Assembly: GCF_018742245.1 (NCBI RefSeq)
Contig: NZ_CP036132.1
Span: forward strand, 4,645,001 to 4,709,000
DNA: 64,000 nt
From: Bacillus mycoides
GTDB lineage: Bacteria > Bacillota > Bacilli > Bacillales > Bacillaceae_G
Reading direction: 5' to 3'
Shown: positions 17,842 to 25,848 of the stretch, one piece after another
Layout of the letters: each line of letters opens with the position of its first letter
How positions within the stretch are numbered: the stretch's first letter is position 1
The notes under the pieces: model-generated
Told to the model about the DNA's origin: nothing
Seen by the model: only the letters and a program-made list of their open reading frames with translations
Databases searched by the model: none
Made by a program: the position numbers and the translations under genes

Positions 17842-18228
17842 ATGAATCAATATATACGATACACACTAGCTGTCCTATTTGCCATCGTCGGCGGTGCAAT
17901 CTGTTTCTGGACAAACACTGAGCTTGGAGAGAATATCATTTTTAATGGAATCGAAACCCTTGTAAGCGCTTCAATTTTAGGCGGATATATTTTCTTCCTC
18001 TTCAATCCAGAAGAAAATGCTCAAAAAACAATGTTATTAACAATGATCGGAATCGTTGGCGGATGTATTTCCTACTCAATGACAAACTATACATTACCAC
18101 TTCAATTAAGCTCAGCTTTCTTCCACGGTCTATGGACTTGGTTTATCGCATTCTGCCTAGCAGACGTATTCAACCTATTACAAGACCACGAAGAAGAAAA
18201 TGGTCAACAAATTGAAAGCAACTCTTAA
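17842..18228 (+). CDS. Small four-helix membrane protein
   Basis: 128 residues with four predicted membrane spans (YTLAVLFAIVGGAICFW, LVSASILGGYIFFLF, MLLTMIGIVGGCISYSM, FFHGLWTWFIAFCLADVF) and a short acidic tail. AAGGAGATGAACAT precedes the ATG. I do not recognise the family. It is a single-gene unit with a long structured leader and its own terminator, so it is likely conditionally expressed. Confidence 0.8.
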   Translation: MNQYIRYTLAVLFAIVGGAICFWTNTELGENIIFNGIETLVSASILGGYIFFLFNPEENAQKTMLLTMIGIVGGCISYSMTNYTLPLQLSSAFFHGLWTWFIAFCLADVFNLLQDHEEENGQQIESNS

Positions 18229-18257
18229 GCTGGAAGATACTCTTCCAGCTTTTTTGT
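18227..18257 (+). terminator. Terminator
   Basis: AGCTGGAAGA/TCTTCCAGCT arms with a 3-nt loop and six Ts. Confidence 0.9.
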
Positions 18258-18296
18258 TTGCTATCCCCCCCGCACATACCTATGCTGGTATTACCT

Positions 18297-18365
18297 GAAA
18301 TATATCAGCGATTTTTCAAATATATCGACGGTTCGACACAGGATATCGACTTACCGACATCTTTC
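18297..18365. repeat. TATCAGCGATTTTT-type intergenic repeat
   Basis: Contains ATATCAGCGATTTTTC, ATATATCGAC, GATATCGACTTACCGACA. The same words, in similar order, make up the block at 42268-42372. Confidence 0.6.
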
Positions 18366-18389
18366 AACATCCCTAAAGTACAACATACC

Positions 18390-18530
18390 CTATACCCCAA
18401 GCAACTTACTACCGAACTCCACAATCAAAAAGATAACTAAAAGAATCGCAAGTATCTTTAATGCTACATAAGTCACTTTAAAAACAGCATAAATGAGCAA
18501 GACTAACAAAATAATCGCTAAAATTTCCAT
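18390..18530 (-). CDS. Small hydrophobic membrane protein
   Basis: 46-residue ORF, almost wholly hydrophobic (MEILAIILLVLLIYAVFKVT, then two more short hydrophobic stretches), with GGAGGAATTATAT before the ATG. Too short for the usual ORF cut-offs but with a strong ribosome site. Function unknown. Confidence 0.6.
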   Translation of the reverse strand: MEILAIILLVLLIYAVFKVTYVALKILAILLVIFLIVEFGSKLLGV

Positions 18531-18611
18531 ATATAATTCCTCCAAGCTTTGCTCTTCTTATCTCATTTTACTCGCCCCGAACTTTTTATGGAACGGCAGA
18601 AGATTACATAC

Positions 18612-18651
18612 AGAAAAGAGGATACCTCACCCATCGTAAGATACCCTCTCC
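18612..18651 (-). terminator. Possible terminator overlapping the M50 gene end
   Basis: GAGGGTAT pairs with GTATCCTC (two G-U pairs) and is followed by TTTT on the minus strand. Confidence 0.5.
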
Positions 18652-19709
18652 TTCAACTGCTCAAACCATTCTCTCTCTAATTGTAAATATCCTATCTCAC
18701 TCTTCTCAGCGCTCTTCAATTCTTTATCAGCTTTCCTCATATAAGTGCGTGAAGCTTCTAAATCACCCTCTAAATATTTAACAATTCCTTGTGTGCGGTA
18801 ATACCCATTTAAGTCCATTTTTGTAATTGCCTTTGCATGTTCCTTCGCTTCTTGCAGGGAAAGATTTCCCTCCTGATACAGTACTTTATATAAAAGATAC
18901 CAACTATGAAAGCTACTAACGAAAAATTTATTTTCTTTCATTACAGGTAGTTGAACAATTTGTTCTACATACGGTATCGCCCTTTCCATTCCCTCTTGAT
19001 CAGCTCGGGCATAAAAGACGAGCATAAGTCCACTCATTATCTCGCTTATACTTTTATCCTCTTTTAATTTTTCCTCACTAAGTTCTATTAATCTCTCATC
19101 CCAATCTTCCGGTCTTTTGTAACTAAATAACTCACTCGATACTTGAATCGTGTATAAATGCTCTCTAGCCTTTTCATCATCTTTAATTAAAATGAGAAAT
19201 TGCATACCATCGCTTAGTAGCGTTCCCTTTATTGGAATTGCTGTGACGACAAAGATTGCAAGGTGTAACACTGAAAAGTATAAAAGCATGTGGTAATAAC
19301 TCACCATATATATGTAACCTGATACAATGCCAAATACGAAACTCGTTAATGGTCCGCTTAAAGTCATCCATGCCCATTTTCTTGAAAGGTTCGGTGTATG
19401 TGTGGAAGGCGGCACTAACATTGCAACGCCACCAACATACATCCATATTTTATTTTCTCGAATTCGTATTTTCCCCTTTTCTTTTTGAACAGTAATTGGT
19501 CCTACTGCCATAAACTTAAATTTCAAACCGACTATCAAACCACATATTACATGCCCTAATTCATGAATAGCTAACACTAGCAATGCAATCCCGAAAAAGG
19601 CCCATATTTCTATAATTTGCTGTACTTTTTCTATTCGAATGAATCCGTATAAAGCGGAGCAAACGAAGGCAACGAATAATGAAAAAGCAGGTCTTCTTAA
19701 AATATCCAC
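18627..19709 (-). CDS. Site-2-type membrane metalloprotease (M50 family)
   Basis: 360 residues. The zinc motif H49-E-L-G-H53 lies in the second membrane helix (LLVLAIHELGHVICGLIVG); further helices are near LSGPLTSFVFGIVSGYIYMV and LHLAIFVVTAIP, and the second M50 motif is replaced by GTLLSDGMQFLIL, which supplies the conserved aspartate. Residues from about 200 onward are a soluble helical tail with TPR-like character (YRTQGIVKYLEGDLEASRTYMRKA). Substrate unknown. It is the last gene of a three-gene minus-strand unit with DUF3169 and XRE genes. Confidence 0.85.
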   Translation of the reverse strand: MDILRRPAFSLFVAFVCSALYGFIRIEKVQQIIEIWAFFGIALLVLAIHELGHVICGLIVGLKFKFMAVGPITVQKEKGKIRIRENKIWMYVGGVAMLVPPSTHTPNLSRKWAWMTLSGPLTSFVFGIVSGYIYMVSYYHMLLYFSVLHLAIFVVTAIPIKGTLLSDGMQFLILIKDDEKAREHLYTIQVSSELFSYKRPEDWDERLIELSEEKLKEDKSISEIMSGLMLVFYARADQEGMERAIPYVEQIVQLPVMKENKFFVSSFHSWYLLYKVLYQEGNLSLQEAKEHAKAITKMDLNGYYRTQGIVKYLEGDLEASRTYMRKADKELKSAEKSEIGYLQLEREWFEQLKERVSYDG

Positions 19710-19722
19710 CGTTTCTCTCCCC

Positions 19723-20442
19723 TTAATAAATCATCTTTTTATGCATTTCGTACATAAATTTCCCGATATGTAATATCCAAATAAACGAGATTAAGCCAAG
19801 CAACACGAAATTGATATCACTAGTCGCTGTATATATAACGGCAGCCCACCAAGCCAACGCCAGTACTGTATTTGTAAATTCATACGCTTTATATCCAGCC
19901 TCATGCACAATATGCTTTAACCCCTCATCTGCATTTTTCGTCCACATTTTCATCGATTCCATATATGTTACACCTTGTTCAGGATATAGCTTGTTATAAC
20001 GATTCTTTGTTATGATCCCGATAATCACTACAATGGTTAAACAGGCAGTAGCAGCTACCAAATTCCAAACTGTAAATGAAACATTTTCGTCATGTATGAG
20101 TGCACGTCTACATGTAATAATTGCATATACAAACCATGCCTGCATCACTATATCACCTACACGTAAATACATGATTATAATGCCTAACTTTCTGCCTTGT
20201 ACGCTCTCTTCTTCATCGCGTGCTTTCGCTAACATACGTGTATTCTTCCAAGTGTAATAAATCATTACTACTCCAAATATCGTACATACCCCTAGTAATA
20301 TATTCGGTGATAATTTTCTCGGTTCATCCGAAAGCAAATCTAAAGCTATATAAGATGCAAAAAAGCCAAATATCATACTTAATAAAAACTTCCCCAAAAT
20401 ATTGAATTGTTTTTTTAGTCTACTCTCCATCTCCATCTTCAT
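19723..20442 (-). CDS. DUF3169 family membrane protein
   Basis: 239 residues with about six membrane spans (LGKFLLSMIFGFFASYIALD, LLGVCTIFGVVMIYYTW, and others) and a conserved KARDEEESVQGRKLG cytoplasmic loop. The family is found beside small XRE regulators in Bacillus; function unknown. Its start overlaps the end of the XRE gene by 23 bp, so translation is coupled. Confidence 0.82.
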   Translation of the reverse strand: MKMEMESRLKKQFNILGKFLLSMIFGFFASYIALDLLSDEPRKLSPNILLGVCTIFGVVMIYYTWKNTRMLAKARDEEESVQGRKLGIIIMYLRVGDIVMQAWFVYAIITCRRALIHDENVSFTVWNLVAATACLTIVVIIGIITKNRYNKLYPEQGVTYMESMKMWTKNADEGLKHIVHEAGYKAYEFTNTVLALAWWAAVIYTATSDINFVLLGLISFIWILHIGKFMYEMHKKMIY

Positions 20443-20653
20443 CTTCCTCTTCCCCCTCCACTAACATAAATATCTCCTCCACCGGCGCTCCAAAAATTTG
20501 TGCGATTTTTAGCGATAACACAATAGACGGCGCATAATCCCCACGCTCAATTAAACTAATGGTTTGCCGAGATGAACCAATCGCTTTACCTAACTCACCT
20601 TGTGATAAACGATGCTTTGCTCTAAATTCCCTCACTCTATTTTGAAGCTTCAT
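20420..20653 (-). CDS. XRE/Cro family transcriptional regulator
   Basis: 77 residues, essentially one helix-turn-helix domain (RVREFRAKHRLSQGELGKAI, SRQTISLIERGDYAPSIVLS) plus a short acidic tail of Glu/Asp. Likely controls its own operon with the two membrane-protein genes behind it. The start ATG lacks a strong ribosome site (AAAGAGG at 6 nt). Confidence 0.9.
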   Translation of the reverse strand: MKLQNRVREFRAKHRLSQGELGKAIGSSRQTISLIERGDYAPSIVLSLKIAQIFGAPVEEIFMLVEGEEEDEDGDGE

Positions 20654-20753
20654 GCTTTACCTCTTTTTCATTTATTTAATTAAAATTGTAAATAATATCC
20701 TTTCAAATGTCAATTATCATTGTCATTTTGACGTAGATACATGTCAAAAATGA

Positions 20754-21110
20754 ATATATATTATACTAGACATAACGTATATAATAATTTTCAAGAACTA
20801 CATAATTGAGGTCAACGTAAACTTCCTTATTACTGAAAATAGCACCTACCAAGGTTATAGCACTGGCTTTTCTAGTAAATTTAATAAAGTGAAACTTTAA
20901 TCAGTGGGGGTTTTGTTCATCCCCCACTGATTATTAGCCCTCACCAATCGGGCTTTTACGGCCGGCAAATAGCGGGATAAATATGAACCTATGTCCATAC
21001 TAAGCAACGATACGTACGAACTTTCACCTAGTAAAACGGGAACATATTATATAGTAGTGACCGGTTACGGTATCGAGGAAAAAATAAAAGCAAACTGGAA
21101 AACACAATAA
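20754..21110 (+). pseudogene. 3' remnant of a coding sequence interrupted by bcr1
   Basis: If the 93 bp from 20889 to 20981 (bcr1 plus one copy of its ATAAA duplication) are removed, the two flanks join in one frame that reads ITENSTYQGYSTGFSSKFNK, then YEPMSILSNDTYELSPSKTG, TYYIVVTGYGIEEKIKANWK and TQ-stop at 21110. The composition looks like the end of a secreted beta-sandwich protein. No start codon or upstream half exists: the frame opens only at 20754 after a stop. So the gene had lost, or later lost, its 5' part and was also hit by bcr1. Confidence 0.7.
20884..20981 (+). mobile_element. Short bcr1 element with ATAAA target duplication
   Basis: Begins ATAAA-GTGAAACTTTAATCAG and ends GCGGG-ATAAA. 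It carries the CCCCCACTGATT hairpin and the ATCGGGCTTTTACGG block but lacks the AGGTGGG part of full copies. bcr1 is a small non-coding mobile repeat of the B. cereus group that duplicates TTTAT. Confidence 0.85.
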
Positions 21111-21138
21111 AAAAGGCAGTGCTCAAAAGCACTGCCTT
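21107..21138. terminator. Terminator between pseudogene and DedA gene
   Basis: Perfect 11-bp arms AAGGCAGTGCT/AGCACTGCCTT with a 4-nt loop; six Ts follow on the minus strand, so it serves the DedA gene. Confidence 0.85.
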
Positions 21139-21168
21139 CCTAAATTTTGACATAGAATGGATTTCATA

Positions 21169-21783
21169 TTAACTTGCGTTTTGTAACAGTACTCGTTTTA
21201 ACTGTTTGCGGAAACGAATGCCTAGCGTAATTGCTACGATCACGATAACTCCAAAGATAATTTTACCGATATGACCTTCTAGCACCCCAAAAATATCCTG
21301 TAAGTTTCCACCTAACCAATAACCACCGATTAAGAAGAATGATACCCAAAACAGAGCACCTGAATAAATTGTAATCGCAAAGCGGCGAAACGGTAAGTTA
21401 ATGATACCTGCAAAGTATCCTGTAAAATGACGTACACCAGGAATGAAGAAACCAATAAAGATAAGGAAATATCCATACTTATCGAACCACATTCTCGTTA
21501 AATCAATTTTTCTTTGTGTTAAAAATACGTACTTCCCGTATTTTTGAACAAAAGGCATACCAAGCTTATTTCCTAAAAAGTATTGGATTGTCATTCCTAC
21601 ACTTGTCCCAATAAAGGATAGGATAATTAAAATAGGTAAACTTAGATCACCCTTCTGTGCTAAAAATCCCGCATATGCTAATGTTGGCTCTCCCGGAAAC
21701 GGAAGTGCAATATATTCTAACAGCAAACCTACAAGTACTACATAATACCCGTATTGCTGAAATAATTCATGAACCCATTCCAT
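21169..21783 (-). CDS. DedA family membrane protein
   Basis: 204 residues with the DedA/SNARE-associated fold. Conserved features are LEYIALPFPGEPTLAYAGFL near the N-terminus and FIGFFIPGVRHFTGYFAGII. DedA proteins are proposed lipid carriers (some flip undecaprenyl phosphate). Start at ATG 21783 with GGGGAGATGAC upstream, rather than the longer frame. Unlinked to neighbours. Confidence 0.9.
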   Translation of the reverse strand: MEWVHELFQQYGYYVVLVGLLLEYIALPFPGEPTLAYAGFLAQKGDLSLPILIILSFIGTSVGMTIQYFLGNKLGMPFVQKYGKYVFLTQRKIDLTRMWFDKYGYFLIFIGFFIPGVRHFTGYFAGIINLPFRRFAITIYSGALFWVSFFLIGGYWLGGNLQDIFGVLEGHIGKIIFGVIVIVAITLGIRFRKQLKRVLLQNAS

Positions 21784-22055
21784 GTCATCTCCCCTTTCAT
21801 CCACGTACAACTTGTTACTATTATTGTATAAAAAAATTGTCGAAATAACTATCACAATAGCTTACATTTTTATTACATTTTTGTAAGGCTCATGCTAAAG
21901 TTTTCTGTTCTTTATTTAATTATATAAATTATCGTTTTAAAACGGGATGACACCTACCTATTACAATGGCTAGAGTCATTAATATACAAATTTTATCCAG
22001 TTTTCAGCACTCGAAAATCGCCTCATTTTGTTCTCTATAAAAAACCATAACAAAC

Positions 22056-22082
22056 TCATACTAACTTCATATTAGCTTCATA
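22056..22082 (+). promoter_or_regulatory. OmpR-type direct repeats
   Basis: TCATA occurs three times at exact 11-bp spacing (22056, 22067, 22078), with similar flanks (CTAACTTCATATTAGCTTCA). Such 11-bp-spaced direct repeats are the usual binding pattern of OmpR/PhoB regulators. The following DNA to 22197 would hold the promoter. The OmpR-type regulator gene is 1.4 kb downstream. Confidence 0.6.
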
Positions 22083-22197
22083 TATGTATTGTAAGATTAT
22101 ATCGGAATTTGTTGAAAACTTTTACTACTATATTACCTAAACATTAAATTGAATAAATATAAATCGCTTTCTGAAAATGAAAAAAGGGAGAATAAGA

Positions 22198-22641
22198 ATG
22201 GAAGCTTATAAAATGCACGATTTTATTAATACCAATATTGAATCTCATCCAAATGAAACGATTTTTAATTTACACATATGTGAAACAAATGAATTTGACG
22301 TAAGTTTAACAAAATCCACAACGCTATCTTTTGTCGTTTCTAAAAAGAATATTAAAATTGTCACGAAAAAATGGACTAATTCTAATCAAGAAAGCATGAT
22401 TGGAAAAAGTTATATCATTCCAACGAAAGCGTTTCATTATTTCTTACCAATCATTTCTGAAACAGAAGATGAAATGAACATTCAAGTACAGAGCTTCGGA
22501 CTATACGGTGAGCTTTTACTAAATGAAAGATTGCTCATTGATAAAAACAACAAACATAATACAAAAATCACTACTTTTTTTGAATCACTAAATGAAAACG
22601 TACATCAAGCATTACGAGTATTACAAATTCATTGTATGTAA
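22198..22641 (+). CDS. Hypothetical protein
   Basis: 147-residue soluble protein starting MEAYKMHDFINTNIESHPNE, rich in Asn, Thr, Ile and Lys, with no signal, membrane segment or motif that I recognise. Start at 22198 has GGGAG eight bases before it. It lies 30 bp ahead of the L,D-transpeptidase gene on the same strand and probably shares its transcript, behind the TCATA direct repeats. Confidence 0.75.
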   Translation: MEAYKMHDFINTNIESHPNETIFNLHICETNEFDVSLTKSTTLSFVVSKKNIKIVTKKWTNSNQESMIGKSYIIPTKAFHYFLPIISETEDEMNIQVQSFGLYGELLLNERLLIDKNNKHNTKITTFFESLNENVHQALRVLQIHCM

Positions 22642-22671
22642 TACTACTAAAATAGTAAAAGGAGAATATCA

Positions 22672-23133
22672 ATGAAAAAATTACTAGTAACTATTATGTT
22701 ATCGTTAGTTTTTTTAACTGTTCCATATATGTCTGCAGAGGCAGCTTCAACTAACGAACAACTTATCGTTGACACGAAATTAAATAAAATGGATTTCTAT
22801 CAAAATGGAAAGCTTATAAAAAGCTTCACTGTCGCTACTGGCAAAACAGCAACACCTACACCGAAAGGTACTTTTCAAGTGGTAAACAAAATTAAAAACC
22901 GTCCTTATTATACAGGCAAAATTAAAGGCGGCGACCCACGCAATCCACTTGGTGACCGTTGGCTCGGATTAAATATGGCAGGAACTTATGGAACAACTTA
23001 TGCTATTCATGGAACTAACAATAATCAAGCAATCGGAAAAGCGACAACACTTGGTTGTATTCGTATGTATAACAATGATATACACTGGTTATTTGAGCGT
23101 ATTCAGCAGCAAGCTACTGTCACTGTAAAATAA
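22672..23133 (+). CDS. Secreted L,D-transpeptidase (YkuD domain)
   Basis: 153 residues: signal peptide (about 1-25, ending SAEAA), then a minimal YkuD catalytic domain. The active site is His113 in AIHGTNNNQAIG and Cys129 in TTLGCIRM. It would form or swap 3-3 cross-links or attach proteins in peptidoglycan. No LysM or other binding domain is present. RBS AAAGGAGAATATCA. The two-component genes follow 365 bp downstream, so wall-related signalling is a reasonable guess. Confidence 0.92.
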   Translation: MKKLLVTIMLSLVFLTVPYMSAEAASTNEQLIVDTKLNKMDFYQNGKLIKSFTVATGKTATPTPKGTFQVVNKIKNRPYYTGKIKGGDPRNPLGDRWLGLNMAGTYGTTYAIHGTNNNQAIGKATTLGCIRMYNNDIHWLFERIQQQATVTVK

Positions 23134-23156
23134 CCTAAGAACACGATTTACGTGTA

Positions 23157-23190
23157 GCCAAGAATTTTATATCTTGGCTTATTTTATTTA
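23157..23190 (+). terminator. Terminator after the L,D-transpeptidase
   Basis: AGCCAAGA/TCTTGGCT arms followed by a T-rich tail. The remaining DNA to 23497 has no gene; it should hold the promoter of the two-component operon. Confidence 0.75.
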
Positions 23191-23497
23191 TTCAAATACA
23201 GTAGCAAAACAACTGTATTTACATATATAATGAGAATAGATTGTGTCAAATAACATCAAAACATTGATAAACATGGATATTAAAATTATACAGTTATAAT
23301 ATTTTATAAATTTTACAATACATACTATAATAGAACTACTGTAATTCTGAAATATTCAGTTTCTCTAAACAATTCCCCTTGCTGCTTTCATGATTATTTT
23401 ATAGCGGGGGCTTATTATATGTATAAACAATTTGAGTCATCCGAAAAATGATGAATTCGAATATTTCAGTAAAAAGCGTTATTTAGGAGGTGTTACT

Positions 23498-24163
23498 ATG
23501 ACGCATATACTGGTGATTGAAGACAACCCAGATATACAAGAACTTATTCGTGAATTTCTAATGGCACAAAACTTTACCGTTGATGTCGTTGGCGCTGGCA
23601 CAGAGGGTATTCTTCTTTTCCAAAAAAATTCATACGACCTTGTCCTCCTTGATGTAATGTTACCAGATATAGATGGTTATAGTATTTGTAAAATTATGCG
23701 TGGACAGTCTGATGTACCAATCATTATGTTAACAGGCTTACATAATGAAGAGAGTGAAATTAAAGGGTTTGAGTTGGGCGTTGATGACTATATTACGAAA
23801 CCGTTCCATTACACGGTATTTATTAAACGCGTAGAAGCTGTATTAAGAAGGACAACAACGAAGGAAGCCGAAACTGCAACTATACTACAATTCCATGAAT
23901 TGATGTTAAATTCTACAGCATATGCGGCTTATGTTCATGGTAATCAAATTGAACTAACAACTAAAGAATTTGAGATTATATATACGTTGTTACAAAATCG
24001 AGGAAAAGTATTATCAAGAAGTGATTTGTTAAATAAGGTATGGGGCTATGAACATTATGGTGATGTAAGAGTTATAGATACACATATTAAAAATTTAAGG
24101 AAAAAATTAGGGATTACTTATATTAAAACGGTGAAAGGCATTGGCTACAAAATCGAAGCATAG
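23498..24163 (+). CDS. OmpR-family response regulator
   Basis: 221 residues. Receiver domain 1-118 with acidic pocket E8/D9, phospho-acceptor Asp52 (LVLLDVMLPD) and Lys in DYITKPF; C-terminal winged-helix domain (LTTKEFEIIYTLLQNRGKVL, then DVRVIDTHIKNLRKKLG). Start at ATG 23498 with TTAGGAGGTGTTACT; the longer frame has no ribosome site. The next gene, a histidine kinase, overlaps it by 23 bp. Target genes are unknown; the nearby TCATA repeats suggest the transpeptidase operon. Confidence 0.93.
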   Translation: MTHILVIEDNPDIQELIREFLMAQNFTVDVVGAGTEGILLFQKNSYDLVLLDVMLPDIDGYSICKIMRGQSDVPIIMLTGLHNEESEIKGFELGVDDYITKPFHYTVFIKRVEAVLRRTTTKEAETATILQFHELMLNSTAYAAYVHGNQIELTTKEFEIIYTLLQNRGKVLSRSDLLNKVWGYEHYGDVRVIDTHIKNLRKKLGITYIKTVKGIGYKIEA

Positions 24164-25583
24164 TAAGGATAACATCACCAAAAATATTTTCATCAAAACC
24201 CTATTGTTTTGTGTTCTTTTATCAATTTGTCTTTATCAAATCATTTATTTTCTAGCTTTAAACTATGATAAAGGGCGTTATGCGAAAAACCCTGAAACTC
24301 AAACTGCGGAACATGCGGATTCAGTTACGAAAAACGAACAAAATAAAAGAGAACAGAATAAAGCTGTTTCAGAGGGTAGCATTTCAAATTTCCAGTCATC
24401 TATTATAGATTTCAAAACACTCTCTACGGCTATTAATCATCTTTTGCAACCTAGCCAAACTACAAAAGCAAAAGAAAATATAGCAAATCTTTCGGAGGAA
24501 AGTAACAAAACTGAATCACATACTAAAGCGGAACAAATAGCCGCTAACACTGATTCCTTACATACACAAAATGCAGCAAAGAAAACAAACGAAACACATG
24601 ATAATCCTAGTTTAGCAGAGATAATGCAACAATTAGCTCCAAATATTGGTGCAACAATGCTTGCATTATCTCTGCTCGGTTCTTTAGTTTATGCCAAACT
24701 AATTGCCAAACCTTTTCAATATATGAGTGATACTTTAAAAGATATTATAAATCTGGACTTTTCAGATCAACAATCACCTAACAAAAATACAGATCAAACA
24801 GATTTTAATTTGCAAGTAGCCGCTTCACAAGTCCCAACCATTGTGAAGAATCTACATGAAACAAATACAGATTTACGAAATGAGCTCAAGAAAGAACAAC
24901 AATTAGAACAATCTCGCAAAGAATTTATGTCTATGGTATCCCATGAATTAAAAACACCTATCGCAGCCGTTATGGGCCAACTAGATGGCATGATTCACGG
25001 AATCGGTGCATACAAAGATAGAGACAAATACTTAAAACGTTCCTACGAGATGATGCAGGATATTAACGTATTAACGGAAAATATGTCAGAATTATCCAAA
25101 ATGCAAAATCCTCAATTCAAACCGAATTTAGAAGTTATTTCGCTATCTAACATCATTGAGGACGTTATAAAGAAAGTAGATTATTTTATATCTGTAAAGC
25201 AATTAAATGTTCAATCTAATATTAAGCAAGACGTACAAATTTTAGCTGATCCTAAATTTATTCAAACTGCTATTTTTAATATTATTTCAAATGCAATTCA
25301 CTATACAATCGATCATCAGCATGTATATATAAAGCTTTATGAAAAACCGAACGGTTACGCATTAGAAGTATTAAATACAGGTTCACAAATTGATGAGGAC
25401 AAACTCGCTCATTTATTTGAGCCTTTCTATCGCGCTAATCCTGGAAACAACGGTTTAGTACAAGGTAGCGGTCTTGGATTATATATTGTAAAACAAATAC
25501 TAGATAAACATCAGTTTCCTTATGGAATACAAAACACACCTCAAGGTGTAAAATGCTCAATTGTCTTTCCAAAAGCAATGTAA
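24141..25583 (+). CDS. Sensor histidine kinase
   Basis: About 480 residues. Membrane helix at 15-40, an unusual 120-residue extracellular part of low complexity rich in Lys, Asn, Gln, Thr and Glu, second helix at 166-187, short linker, HisKA domain with His268 in MVSHELKTPIAAVMG, and an ATPase domain with N box FNIISNAIHY and G box GSGLGLYIVKQIL. The start is taken as TTG at 24141 inside the regulator gene, since no ATG lies before the first helix; the exact start is uncertain. Partner of the OmpR-type regulator. Confidence 0.9.
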   Translation: MATKSKHSKDNITKNIFIKTLLFCVLLSICLYQIIYFLALNYDKGRYAKNPETQTAEHADSVTKNEQNKREQNKAVSEGSISNFQSSIIDFKTLSTAINHLLQPSQTTKAKENIANLSEESNKTESHTKAEQIAANTDSLHTQNAAKKTNETHDNPSLAEIMQQLAPNIGATMLALSLLGSLVYAKLIAKPFQYMSDTLKDIINLDFSDQQSPNKNTDQTDFNLQVAASQVPTIVKNLHETNTDLRNELKKEQQLEQSRKEFMSMVSHELKTPIAAVMGQLDGMIHGIGAYKDRDKYLKRSYEMMQDINVLTENMSELSKMQNPQFKPNLEVISLSNIIEDVIKKVDYFISVKQLNVQSNIKQDVQILADPKFIQTAIFNIISNAIHYTIDHQHVYIKLYEKPNGYALEVLNTGSQIDEDKLAHLFEPFYRANPGNNGLVQGSGLGLYIVKQILDKHQFPYGIQNTPQGVKCSIVFPKAM

Positions 25584-25664
25584 ACTACTACTATAATTTC
25601 ATACCCCAAACTCATACTTCGTATGAGTGGCGGAATTTTGTAGAGTCTCTGACTCTGTTTCGTT

Positions 25665-25700
25665 CGCCCGTTGTCCTTATTAGGATAACGGGCGTTTTTT
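25665..25700 (+). terminator. Terminator after the two-component operon
   Basis: CGCCCGTT-TCCT/AGGA-AACGGGCG hairpin followed by six Ts. A weaker ACTCATAC/GTATGAGT hairpin at 25610-25628 precedes it. Confidence 0.85.
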
Positions 25701-25701
25701 A

Positions 25702-25832
25702 TTTATCCCGCTATTTTGGGGCATTAAAACTCCCACCTCAAAATTCGGCTGGAGCAAAGAAGTTAGGTGGGAGTCGGGCTAATAATCAGTGGGGGATGAA
25801 CAAAACCCCCACTGATTAAAGTTTCACTTTAT
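25702..25832 (-). mobile_element. bcr1 element
   Basis: 131 bp flanked by TTTAT on both sides, with ends TTTATCCCGC and GTTTCAC-TTTAT. It holds CTCCCACCTCAAAATTC and its near complement AGGTGGGAG, then CAGTGGGGG/CCCCCACTG. Inserted just after a terminator and 17 bp before the DMT gene. Confidence 0.85.
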
Positions 25833-25848
25833 ATAAGGAGGTTTTCAC

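Noticed and set aside
17955..17970. cre-like word TGTAAGCGCTTCAA
   Set aside because: It lies inside the coding region of the 128-residue protein and has a poor 3' half.
18258..18440. 60-codon plus-strand ORF
   Set aside because: No ribosome site, and it runs through the TATCAGCG repeat and the end of a better supported minus-strand small gene.
25553..25819. 88-codon ORF after the histidine kinase
   Set aside because: It starts inside the kinase gene, crosses the terminator and bcr1, and has no ribosome site.
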